DNA from: Spirochaetota bacterium
GTDB taxonomy: Bacteria; Spirochaetota; UBA4802; UBA5550
NCBI GenBank assembly: GCA_016933025.1
Contig: JAFGBT010000030.1
Location: 62,001-126,000 of the forward strand
Direction of reading: 5' to 3'
Length of the DNA: 64,000 bases
A program made the translations under genes and the position numbers. Below the pieces are notes generated by a model. The model was not told where the DNA came from, ran no database searches, and worked only from the letters and a program-made list of their open reading frames with translations. The stretch's first letter is position 1. Each line of letters starts with the position of its first letter. Below, piece by piece: positions 54,643 through 63,137 of the stretch.

Positions 54643-55670
54643 ATTCCCGCTTTGATCTCCCACTCCTCAAATTTATCGGTAAAATACCTTATCCGCTCCT
54701 TCTTGAACTCCCTAACGCTCCTCAGCGACAGATAGTCTCGTATACCAGATTTGACGGACAGGTCCTCAATGATTCCCGTCAACTCTGCGTCGTTCCTGGC
54801 GTGGACCATGGCAAAGAGAGGATACTCCCATTTCCCGGGAATAACCGTCCTCATATAAAGATGTGATATCCTCGGCTCCGCGCGGAACAATCCGGAGATC
54901 GATTCGATATCCGCCTCCGGCGCAGGCTTCCAGACAGTCATGGCGTTTGCCATGAATCCCGCCTCGCGGTGCCTGATCACGGCCGAGTATCGGCGCATGA
55001 CTCCGCCCCTCCTGAACCGCCCGGCCGTCTCGAGCAGGGAGTTTACAGTCATCGAGCCGTCGCTTTCTGATATGAGTGCCGAAAAAGGATCACGCGTGAT
55101 CGGGAGATCGCGCTGCAGAAGGCGCACCGCTTCCTTTTCTTCTGCGGATAATTCCGTGGGAGCGGACGGCGTTACGACGCCGACATCTTCGGTGAAACTC
55201 ACTCTGCTTTCTTCGCCCACGCCGAGCATAAGGCCGATTTTTAAAAGCCTCTCGTTTTTCAATATGATATAATCACTCGCTTTTGACTGTTCTGCGAGCA
55301 GTGAAACGGTCTTTTCTAGTTTTGCGCCCGAGCCGGCTGCCAGGGTAAACCATATATTGAATGTATGGTCCCTCAGATAGTTGTGGCTCACGCCGGGATG
55401 TGCATTAATCGCGGATGCCGCACGCTCAATTTCCGCATCATCGATCCTGAAGGCAATCAGCGACGAGACATACCCGAGGCTCTGACCGTTGAATATGCCC
55501 GATATGTTTCGTATGACACGTTTCTCCTTCAGGGCGCGGACAATTTCCAGGAGATCCCCCGCTTTCATCGAGAGTTCGTCGGCGATGATTTCGAATGGGT
55601 CTACGGCCAGCGGGAAATCCTTCTGGATCCTGTTGAGCACTGCCGTCACGGTTACAGTAAAATTCATCAT
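54639..55670 (-). CDS. ahbAB: Fused siroheme decarboxylase AhbA-AhbB
   Basis: Converts siroheme to 12,18-didecarboxysiroheme. One 343-residue chain holds two Lrp/AsnC-like halves. The first (1-145) has RIQKDFPL and GVSHNYLRDHTFNIWFTL, as in AhbA. The second (about 160-343) has RLLQRDLPI, AGFMANAMTVW and ISHLYMRTVIPGKWEYPLFAMVHA, as in AhbB. In many organisms the two are separate genes; a fusion resembles NirDL of heme d1 synthesis. ATGs at 55670 and 55667 are both possible. It overlaps ahbD and ahbC by a few bases. Confidence 0.88.
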   Translation of the reverse strand: MMNFTVTVTAVLNRIQKDFPLAVDPFEIIADELSMKAGDLLEIVRALKEKRVIRNISGIFNGQSLGYVSSLIAFRIDDAEIERAASAINAHPGVSHNYLRDHTFNIWFTLAAGSGAKLEKTVSLLAEQSKASDYIILKNERLLKIGLMLGVGEESRVSFTEDVGVVTPSAPTELSAEEKEAVRLLQRDLPITRDPFSALISESDGSMTVNSLLETAGRFRRGGVMRRYSAVIRHREAGFMANAMTVWKPAPEADIESISGLFRAEPRISHLYMRTVIPGKWEYPLFAMVHARNDAELTGIIEDLSVKSGIRDYLSLRSVREFKKERIRYFTDKFEEWEIKAGI

Positions 55671-56728
55671 CCCTTCATCCTTGCCGGCACGTACACGCAA
55701 TAGGGCTCCTCGGCACAATAGTTACCGTTCTCGTAATACGCGCGGGCCCTGCACCCGCCGCACCACGCCCGGTATTCGCACGCGCCGCATTTCCCAGTCA
55801 GATTGGCCGTGTCCCGGAGGTTACGGAATACTTCAGATTCTTCCCATATTTTGTGAAACGGCGTTTCCCGAACGTTGCCCACCTTTATCGGAAGGTATCC
55901 GCACGGCTGAACGTCGCCGCGATGCGAGATGAAACAGACGCCGCTGCCGGCGAGACACCCCCGTGTCATTGCCGCCATGCCGTCGGATTCCGGAGTCACC
56001 GTTCTGCCCTCCTCCCGGGCCCGCTGCCGCAGAATCCGGTAATAGTGCGGGGCGCAGGTCGCCCTCAGCTCAAGCGCCGTGTCTCTCGACCTGTCGTAAA
56101 ACCAGTTCAGCACATCCTCATATTTCTCTCTCGACAGCATCTCGGACGCAGCGATCTCTATACCGCACCCCACCGGCACGAGCATGAAGATATGGAGCGC
56201 CTTCGCTCCTTCACGCTCGGCGAGCCGTATGATGTCTTCCAGTGAATCCACGTTTCGCCTTGTGACCGTGGTGTTGATCTGGAACTCCACGCCCGCTTCT
56301 CTCAGGAAGCGAATGCCGTTCATCGCCTTCTCGAACGCACCCCGGATTCCGCGGAATCCGTCGTGAGATTCCGCGCCGCTCCCGTCAAGGGAAACGCTTA
56401 CCCTCAGGATACCCGAGTCCCGAATCGAGGCGGCCACCTCCCTGGCGATCAGGGTCCCGTTGGTCGCCAGGGCGACACGCATTCCCCTGCCGGAGGCGTA
56501 CGTAGCTATTTCGAATATATCAGGCCGATAGAGCGGCTCGCCTCCCGTGAGGACGAGAATTGGGTTGTAATGCTGCTTGATATCGTCGATGACCAGCCGT
56601 ATTTCAGGGAGCTCGAGCTCTCCCGTAAAATTGGCGCTGTCGGCTTCTGCACGGCAATGGATGCAGTTCAGGTTGCATTTTTTGGTCAATTCCCAAAAAA
56701 CCAGCCTGGGCACATGATCCATTTTCAT
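55667..56728 (-). CDS. ahbD: Radical SAM heme synthase AhbD (NirJ2-type)
   Basis: Radical SAM enzyme that oxidatively decarboxylates the propionates of iron-coproporphyrin III to the vinyl groups of heme b, the last step of the siroheme route. The 353-residue protein has the cluster motif CNLNCIHC, GGEPLYR, CAPHYYRI, the MTRGCLAGSGVCFISHRGDVQPCGYLP stretch and a C-terminal cysteine-rich region (CGACEYRAWCGGC, CAEEPYC) for an extra cluster. It overlaps hemA by 4 bases. Confidence 0.9.
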   Translation of the reverse strand: MKMDHVPRLVFWELTKKCNLNCIHCRAEADSANFTGELELPEIRLVIDDIKQHYNPILVLTGGEPLYRPDIFEIATYASGRGMRVALATNGTLIAREVAASIRDSGILRVSVSLDGSGAESHDGFRGIRGAFEKAMNGIRFLREAGVEFQINTTVTRRNVDSLEDIIRLAEREGAKALHIFMLVPVGCGIEIAASEMLSREKYEDVLNWFYDRSRDTALELRATCAPHYYRILRQRAREEGRTVTPESDGMAAMTRGCLAGSGVCFISHRGDVQPCGYLPIKVGNVRETPFHKIWEESEVFRNLRDTANLTGKCGACEYRAWCGGCRARAYYENGNYCAEEPYCVYVPARMKG

Positions 56729-58038
56729 ATCTTAAAGAGTTCCTCGATTATCTTGATTTTCTCCCTGATGTCATCCTTGTTGTGATAACCGTTCAACTGC
56801 AGCGCCTTGTTCTGCTTAATGGCCATTATGGGATTGTGGAGTATCTTCGATATGATTTGCCTCGTCAGGTCGTCAACGTGCTGCAGGTCCTCTTCGGACA
56901 GGTGCTTGAGGTGCCGTCTCCGATATTTCGCCATCTCATTCTCGCGGATCTTGTCGAAGTTTTCCTGAATATGGACGATCATCGGCACCAGCTCTAGGCC
57001 CTCATACCATTCGAACATATCCTGCGCGTCCGAATTAACGATCTCGTTCGCGTCCTCGACCTCTTTGAGCCGGTTCTTCAGGTTCTCATCCGCGATGCTC
57101 TTCAGGTCGTCTATGTTATAGAGTGTCACGTTTTTCATCTTCGCAACGTCGGGATCGACGTTACGGGGAACGGCTATGTCGATGATGAAAATCAGCCGCT
57201 CTCCCCTCTTCTCCATAATTTCATCCATCATTTTATATGAGAGGAGGTAATCGTTGCATATGACAGAGGTAATGATGATGTCAACCTCCGCGGCGGCCGA
57301 GGCAATTCCGCCAAGCGGTATGACATGCGCTTCCTTGTTGATCCGCTCGACCACCGCTTCCGCATTGTGCAGCGAACGGTTCGATATGGTGATATCGCGC
57401 ACGTTGTTCTTAGTGAGGTATTTTAATATAAGCTCGCCCATCTCCCCCGCCCCGATAAGGAGAGCCGAACGGTCGGAGAGGTCATTATTGAACATCTTCA
57501 GCGCCAGCTCTACGGCAATATACGCTATGGAAAGCGGATTCTGGGAAATGCCCGTCTGCGTGCGGACTTTTTTCGCCGTGTTGAACGACTGGTGGAACAG
57601 TCGGTTCAGGATGATGCCGCTGTTCTTGTGCAAAACCGAGTCCCGGTAGGCCTGCTTAATCTGCCCCAGTATTTCGCTTTCGCCTATGACCATGGAGTCC
57701 AGCGATGACGCCACGGTTAGCAAATGGAGCACCACCTCGCGGGAATATTTTTTGTATATGTACTGCGAGAAAATCTCTCGCGATATGCCGGTGAATTCCT
57801 CCAGGAGGTCGGTAAGCTTTTCCACCGAGCGGGATATGTTCTTCGCGGTGAAGTATATCTCTACCCGGTTGCAGGTGGATAGATATACGATTTCATCGGT
57901 TCCTATCTTTTTCGCTCGCTCATGGAACTTCTTCAGCACCGCCTCATCAAACGTAAATTTTTCGCGTATCTCGAGCGGTGCCGTCTTGTGGCTCAGTCCG
58001 ATGAGAATTATTTCAGATATTTCATCACGTTTGTTCAT
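56725..58038 (-). CDS. hemA: Glutamyl-tRNA reductase
   Basis: First committed enzyme of C5-pathway tetrapyrrole synthesis: reduces glutamyl-tRNA to glutamate-1-semialdehyde with NADPH. The 437-residue protein has GLSHKTAPLEIRE, catalytic Cys56 in STCNRVEIY, the GESEILGQIKQAY domain and the GAGEMGELI nucleotide site, ending in the long dimerisation helix. It ends overlapping ahbD and starts 67 bases after hemL in the same operon. Confidence 0.95.
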   Translation of the reverse strand: MNKRDEISEIILIGLSHKTAPLEIREKFTFDEAVLKKFHERAKKIGTDEIVYLSTCNRVEIYFTAKNISRSVEKLTDLLEEFTGISREIFSQYIYKKYSREVVLHLLTVASSLDSMVIGESEILGQIKQAYRDSVLHKNSGIILNRLFHQSFNTAKKVRTQTGISQNPLSIAYIAVELALKMFNNDLSDRSALLIGAGEMGELILKYLTKNNVRDITISNRSLHNAEAVVERINKEAHVIPLGGIASAAAEVDIIITSVICNDYLLSYKMMDEIMEKRGERLIFIIDIAVPRNVDPDVAKMKNVTLYNIDDLKSIADENLKNRLKEVEDANEIVNSDAQDMFEWYEGLELVPMIVHIQENFDKIRENEMAKYRRRHLKHLSEEDLQHVDDLTRQIISKILHNPIMAIKQNKALQLNGYHNKDDIREKIKIIEELFKI

Positions 58039-58105
58039 GTTTGCGTACTCTTCGTATTCACCGGCACCTCCTCCGGAGGAACCGGCCGCGAAACCCCGTA
58101 TGAAA

Positions 58106-59395
58106 TTACATTATCTCCTTCAACGTCACAGACACCGCAGCGGCGGTCTTTTCAATGTCATCATCCGTGTGGGCCGTCGACAAAAACCCGACCTCATATC
58201 CAGACGGCGAGATGTATATTCCCTTATCGAGCATCCCGGCATGGAAACGCGCAAATGCCTTCATATCGCATGACTTTACGCTGTCAAGTGAATCTATGGA
58301 AGAGGCGCCGGTAAAATTGAATGCGAAAATCGATTCGAGACTTGTGAACAGTAGCCTCCCCCTGTATTGTTCTACGACCGGCGCAAGGAGGGCTTTCATC
58401 CTCTCCATTCTCTCGTGCAATATCCGGTGGGCATCGATTTTCTCCAGCCTCTTCAGGGTCTCTATTCCCGCGGCCATCGCCAGTGGGTTCCCGGAGAGTG
58501 TGCCGGCCTGATAAACCGCGCCTGAGGGGGAAACCGCGCTCATTATCTTTTTAGGCGCTCCGTAAGCGCCCACGGGGAGCCCGCCGCCGATTATTTTCCC
58601 CAGGGTGGTGATGTCAGCATGCACGCCGTAATACTCCTGAGCGCCGCCGGGCGCCATCCTGAAGCCGGTTATCACCTCGTCGAATATGAGCAGTGTTCCG
58701 TGGCGTGTGCATATATCCCGCACATCACGCAAAAAATTCTCTTTCGGCGGTATCAGACCGTAGTTACAGGGAACCGGCTCCATGATTACGGCGGCGATAC
58801 CGCTCCCCTCTTTGTCCATGACGCTGGCAAGCGCATCGATATTGTTGAAGGGCACGACGATCGTGTCCCTGGCGGTGCCCGCTGTTACACCCGCAGAGTC
58901 CGGCGTTCCGAACGTCGCGAGCCCGGAACCGGCCGCGACCAGCAGGTGGTCCGCATGGCCATGATAGCAGCCGTCGAATTTTATTATCTTTTCCCTTCCC
59001 GTATATCCCCGTGCGAGGCGTATGGCGCTCATGGTCGCCTCTGTGCCGGAATTGACGAACCGCACCATGTCTATAGACTTGAATCGCTCTCTGATCATCC
59101 GTGCCAGTTTTATTTCGTGCCTGTTCGAGGTACCGAAGCTCGTGCCGCTCTTGGCGGTCTTCCGTATGGCACTTACCACCGCCGGGTCCGCGTGCCCGAG
59201 TATGAGCGGGCCCCATGACATGCAGAAGTCTATAAACTCGTTGCCGTCCTCGTCAGTCATCCGGGAGCCGCTCCCCTTTTTTATGAACAACGGCTCGCCG
59301 CCCACGGCCCTGAAGGCCCTGACCGGGGAGCTGACGCCTCCGGGCATAAGTCGCTCCGCCCTTTTCCGGAGCTTCCGTGATTTATCGATGTTCAC
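58106..59395 (-). CDS. hemL: Glutamate-1-semialdehyde 2,1-aminomutase
   Basis: PLP enzyme that turns glutamate-1-semialdehyde into 5-aminolevulinate. The 429-residue protein has the aminotransferase III fold, PLP-lysine Lys267 (LGKIIGGGLP), FDEVITGFR and the SGTEATMSAIRLARG motif. It starts with GTG at 59395 (GGATGG upstream), one base after the hemB stop, so the genes are in one operon. Acts between hemA and hemB. Confidence 0.96.
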   Translation of the reverse strand: MNIDKSRKLRKRAERLMPGGVSSPVRAFRAVGGEPLFIKKGSGSRMTDEDGNEFIDFCMSWGPLILGHADPAVVSAIRKTAKSGTSFGTSNRHEIKLARMIRERFKSIDMVRFVNSGTEATMSAIRLARGYTGREKIIKFDGCYHGHADHLLVAAGSGLATFGTPDSAGVTAGTARDTIVVPFNNIDALASVMDKEGSGIAAVIMEPVPCNYGLIPPKENFLRDVRDICTRHGTLLIFDEVITGFRMAPGGAQEYYGVHADITTLGKIIGGGLPVGAYGAPKKIMSAVSPSGAVYQAGTLSGNPLAMAAGIETLKRLEKIDAHRILHERMERMKALLAPVVEQYRGRLLFTSLESIFAFNFTGASSIDSLDSVKSCDMKAFARFHAGMLDKGIYISPSGYEVGFLSTAHTDDDIEKTAAAVSVTLKEIM

Positions 59396-59396
59396 G

Positions 59397-60374
59397 TCAG
59401 AACCATCCGTTCCTGAAAATATCGCGGGTGTGGTATGATATGATCATATCGGCCCCGGCCCTGAAAATCGACGTTATGATCTCCTTGGTCATCCTTTCCT
59501 CGTCGCAATACCCGAGCCTGGCCATGGCCTTCACCATGGAATATTCCCCGCTCACATTATAGGCGCAGAGCGGGACATTGACGATCCGCCGAATACGATA
59601 TATTATATCAAGGTATGAGAGCGCCGGCTTGACCATGACAATATCCGCCCCCTCCTGTATATCGAGGAGGATCTCCCTCTCGGCTTCGATGGTGTTGCGG
59701 GAGTCCATCTGGTAGCTGCTTCTGTCGCCAAACTGCGGCGCGCTTCCGGCGGCCTCCCTGAAGGGCCCGTAAAATGCGGACGCGTACTTCGCCGAATACG
59801 ATAGTATCGGCAGGTCATCGAACCCGCCGGCGTCAAGTGCCTGGCGTATCGCCCGCACCCTGCCGTCCATCATGTCGGACGGCGCGACCATGTCGGAGCC
59901 AGACTCGGCGTGCGATAACGCGGTGCGGGCGAGGAGCTCGAGGGTCGGATCGTTGAGGATATTCCCGCCTTCGACCATCCCGCAGTGACCGTGGCTGGTG
60001 TATTCGCAGAGGCAGACATCCGTGATTACCAGGATGCCGGGCAGGTTCTTCTTGATTTCACGCAGCGCCTTCTGGACCACGCCGTTGCGGTCATAAGCGC
60101 CGCTTCCCATCTCATCCTTCTTCTCGGGAATCCCGAACAGGAGTATCTTGTCGATGCCGCTCCGGTGGTCGGACTCCATGTCTTTCAATAAATTGTCGAC
60201 TGAGACCCGGCTTATACCGGGCATTGAATTGATCTGCTCGCGCTGATGCGTCCCCTCGACCACGAAATGAGGCATGATGAGCTTTCGCCGGTCAACCACC
60301 GTTTCGGCGACAAGTTCTCTGATAAGATGGGATGCCCGGTTTCTCCTGGGGCGCTGATGATGCTGCATTGCCAT
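59397..60374 (-). CDS. hemB: Porphobilinogen synthase
   Basis: Joins two 5-aminolevulinate molecules into porphobilinogen. About 325 residues with start at 60374; a longer frame to 60428 would run through the operator palindrome. It has the zinc site DVCLCEYTSHGHCG (zinc-type enzyme), the Schiff-base region SYSAKYASAFYGPFREA, and the second active lysine in MVKPALSYLDI. First gene of the minus-strand heme operon. Confidence 0.95.
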   Translation of the reverse strand: MAMQHHQRPRRNRASHLIRELVAETVVDRRKLIMPHFVVEGTHQREQINSMPGISRVSVDNLLKDMESDHRSGIDKILLFGIPEKKDEMGSGAYDRNGVVQKALREIKKNLPGILVITDVCLCEYTSHGHCGMVEGGNILNDPTLELLARTALSHAESGSDMVAPSDMMDGRVRAIRQALDAGGFDDLPILSYSAKYASAFYGPFREAAGSAPQFGDRSSYQMDSRNTIEAEREILLDIQEGADIVMVKPALSYLDIIYRIRRIVNVPLCAYNVSGEYSMVKAMARLGYCDEERMTKEIITSIFRAGADMIISYHTRDIFRNGWF

Positions 60375-60382
60375 TGGACCCG

Positions 60383-60400
60383 TTACAGAATATTCTGTAA
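60383..60400. promoter_or_regulatory. 18-bp perfect palindrome before hemB
   Basis: TTACAGAATATTCTGTAA is exactly self-complementary and lies 9 bases upstream of the hemB ATG, between the divergent heme operons. A possible hemB promoter overlaps it on the minus strand (TTGCCA at 60430-60425 and GATATT near the palindrome edge). It looks like the operator of a dimeric regulator, somewhat like PerR/Fur-type boxes but longer. Confidence 0.7.
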
Positions 60401-60527
60401 TATCATAGAAGCCGAGTGAATTTGGCAAGAAATTATTTTATTTCGTGCTTGATTTGTTTTTGGCGTCTCTGTTTAGCTGTTTCTACACGCATGAGCGGAC
60501 TCGCGATTCCGCTCATCTTAACGGACC

Positions 60528-61466
60528 ATGGCAATGAAGACAGTACGGATAGGAACGCGCGGAAGCATGCTCGCGCTCGCACAGGCCGGGAGCGTGCGCG
60601 ACATATTGCGGTCGAGCAATCCCGATATCGATTTCGATATCGTCCCCATAAAAACGACGGGCGACAAAATCCTTGACGCGCCCCTGGCGAAAATCGGCGA
60701 CAAGGGCCTCTTCACCAAGGAAATCGAAAATGAGCTCCTGTCCGGTTCAATAGATATCGCCGTCCATTCAATGAAGGACATGCCGACCATGCTCCCGGAC
60801 GGACTCGCGATCGGCGCGATCACGGAGCGTCTCGACCCGCGCGACGTCTTCGTCTCGAAGGACGGGTCCGCGCTTGCCGCCCTCCCCGCCGGGGCAGCGG
60901 TTGCAACCGGAAGCTTGCGCAGAAGGGCTCAGCTGCGCGCCTTCCGTCCGGACCTGACGATCGTTGAGATCAGGGGCAATGTCCAGTCCCGCCTGAAAAA
61001 AATGAGGGAGTCCCCTGAAATTGACGGCATTATCCTTGCCTGCGCGGGCATCACGCGCCTTCAAATGTCCGACGCTGTGACAGAGATCATATCGGAGGAA
61101 ATAATAATCCCCGCAGTCGGCCAGGCGTCGCTTGCGATCGAGATCAGGAGCGGAGACAGCGATATTGAAGCCCTTGTTCTTGCACTTGATCACAGAGAGA
61201 GCCGGATCGCCGTTTCCTGCGAACGGGCCTACCTGGCGGAGCTCGGCGGTGGCTGCCAGGTCCCCATTGGCGGGTACGCTACGGTCAGCGGGGACGCGGT
61301 CTCCATCTCCGGGATGGTCGCCTCCCTCGACGGGAAAACGGTTTATCGCAACGCCGTGTCCGGCCCGGTCTCGGAGAATGAAACGATAGGTAAAATCTGC
61401 GCGACAAAGCTCCTTGATAACGGCGCGAAGAGTATCCTTGATGAAATATACGGGCGTTCCCTGTAA
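60528..61466 (+). CDS. hemC: Hydroxymethylbilane synthase
   Basis: Polymerises four porphobilinogens to hydroxymethylbilane. The 312-residue protein has the GTRGSMLALAQA start, HSMKDMPT, RRRAQL, and Cys243 (LGGGCQVPIGG), which carries the dipyrromethane cofactor. First gene of the plus-strand heme operon; a second in-frame ATG lies at 60534. It ends 31 bases before the cobA/hemD gene. Confidence 0.96.
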   Translation: MAMKTVRIGTRGSMLALAQAGSVRDILRSSNPDIDFDIVPIKTTGDKILDAPLAKIGDKGLFTKEIENELLSGSIDIAVHSMKDMPTMLPDGLAIGAITERLDPRDVFVSKDGSALAALPAGAAVATGSLRRRAQLRAFRPDLTIVEIRGNVQSRLKKMRESPEIDGIILACAGITRLQMSDAVTEIISEEIIIPAVGQASLAIEIRSGDSDIEALVLALDHRESRIAVSCERAYLAELGGGCQVPIGGYATVSGDAVSISGMVASLDGKTVYRNAVSGPVSENETIGKICATKLLDNGAKSILDEIYGRSL

Positions 61467-61497
61467 TAGGCAGATGATCGCTCCATCGGAGATTTAA

Positions 61498-63030
61498 ATG
61501 GTAAAAAAAGGTAAAGTCTATCTCGTCGGCGCCGGACCTGGGGATGCCGGGCTTCTGACGATAAGGGCGCAGGAGCTGCTCCGGCTCTGTGACGTCCTCA
61601 TCTATGACAACCTGGTAAACGACCGCATCGTACGGACGATGTCGCGCGATAGCTGTGAAAAGATATATGTCGGCAAGAGCGGCGCCTCGCATGCCATGGA
61701 GCAGGAGGATATCAACCGCCTTATCGTTGAGAAGGCACGCGCCAACGCCGTTGTCGTGCGTCTGAAAGGCGGCGACCCGTACATCTTCGGCCGCGGCGGT
61801 GAAGAGGCCGCATGGTGCGCCGACAGCGGTATCGATTTCGAGGTAGTCAACGGTATCTCGGCGGCCTATGCGGTGCCTGCCTGTGCGGGGATCCCGGTCA
61901 CCAGCCGGGGACAGAGCTCCTCGGTCGCCTTCATCACTGGGCATGAGGACCCCACCAAGCTCGAAAGCGATATCAAATGGGACAGGCTCGCGACGGGCGT
62001 GCAGACCCTGGTCTTCCTGATGGGAGTGAAAAACCTCCCCTTCATCATCGACAAACTCGTCGACAACGGGCTGGCGCCATCGACTCCGGCGGCGGTCATA
62101 GAAAACGGATGCCAGCCGATCCAGCGGACTGTCGCGGGCACCCTGTCAGACATCGTCGAGAAAGTAAAGCGCGCGGCCATACGTCCCCCCTCGATAATCA
62201 TAATCGGCTCCGTTGTTGCGCTTAGGGAAAAGCTGAACTGGTTCGAGAACAGGCCCCTCTTCGGAAGGACCATTGTCGTGACGCGGTCACGGGAACAGGC
62301 ATCAGAGCTTTCGGCGAGGCTCGAGGCGCTCGGCGCCAACGTGGTGGAAACGCCTTCCATCGCGGTTCAACCCCCGGACGATCCGGCGTCGATCATCGAA
62401 CGTCTTAAACACCTTGATTCCTATGACTGGATTGTCTTCACGTCGGTCAACGGCGTCTCTTACTTTTTTAAGTATCTTCATGAGGCCGGGGGCGATTCCC
62501 GCAGCCTGTCCCCATGCCGGATATGCTCAATCGGCCCGGCAACTGGTCAGCGCCTCAGGGAATACGGCATACGGCCGGACATGCTGCCGGAGAAGTTCAC
62601 CAGCCGCGACCTGGCAGCCGAGCTCATCGGGCGCGGCGAGGTCAAAGGTAAAAGGTTCCTGCTCCCGCGCGCTGACATAGCCCCCATGGAGCTATCCGAA
62701 GCGCTCCTCCGCGCCGGCGCCGCGGGCGTCGACGACCTGGCCGTCTACCGGACCGTGGAGGAAGACCCGTCCTCAGTACCCGGTCTCGAGGTGCTGACCG
62801 GCGGGATAGCGCCTGACCTGGTCACGTTCACAAGCTCCTCCACCGTCGTCAACTTCGACAGGCTGCTACGCGTTCATGGCGGGCCTCAGCCGGGCGCCAT
62901 CAGATGCGCAGCGATCGGGCCGATTACGGCTGAAAAAGCCGGGGAGCTCGGCTATCCGGTTGAAATATCCGCGGAAGAGCATACCATTGAGGGGCTGGTG
63001 CTGGCGATACTGGAATATTATAAGAAATAA
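61498..63030 (+). CDS. Fused uroporphyrinogen-III C-methyltransferase and uroporphyrinogen-III synthase
   Basis: One 510-residue chain does two steps: HemD closes hydroxymethylbilane to uroporphyrinogen III, and CobA/SUMT methylates it to precorrin-2. The N-terminal half (about 1-245) has the methyltransferase motifs VGAGPGDAGLLT, VVRLKGGDPYIFGRGGEEA and VNGISAAYAVPA. The C-terminal half (about 255-505) is the HemD domain (IVVTRSREQASELSARLEALGANVVETPSI). Such fusions are common in bacteria using siroheme. GGAG precedes the ATG. Confidence 0.95.
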   Translation: MVKKGKVYLVGAGPGDAGLLTIRAQELLRLCDVLIYDNLVNDRIVRTMSRDSCEKIYVGKSGASHAMEQEDINRLIVEKARANAVVVRLKGGDPYIFGRGGEEAAWCADSGIDFEVVNGISAAYAVPACAGIPVTSRGQSSSVAFITGHEDPTKLESDIKWDRLATGVQTLVFLMGVKNLPFIIDKLVDNGLAPSTPAAVIENGCQPIQRTVAGTLSDIVEKVKRAAIRPPSIIIIGSVVALREKLNWFENRPLFGRTIVVTRSREQASELSARLEALGANVVETPSIAVQPPDDPASIIERLKHLDSYDWIVFTSVNGVSYFFKYLHEAGGDSRSLSPCRICSIGPATGQRLREYGIRPDMLPEKFTSRDLAAELIGRGEVKGKRFLLPRADIAPMELSEALLRAGAAGVDDLAVYRTVEEDPSSVPGLEVLTGGIAPDLVTFTSSSTVVNFDRLLRVHGGPQPGAIRCAAIGPITAEKAGELGYPVEISAEEHTIEGLVLAILEYYKK

Positions 63031-63137
63031 ATTAGTTGATAGTTGAAAGTTTTACCCAGAAATAACCTCTTGGCACACCGGCAGGGTCCTTGCACGCAAG
63101 AAGTTCCGGGCAGGTGGCTCAAATTTAACCGAATTCG

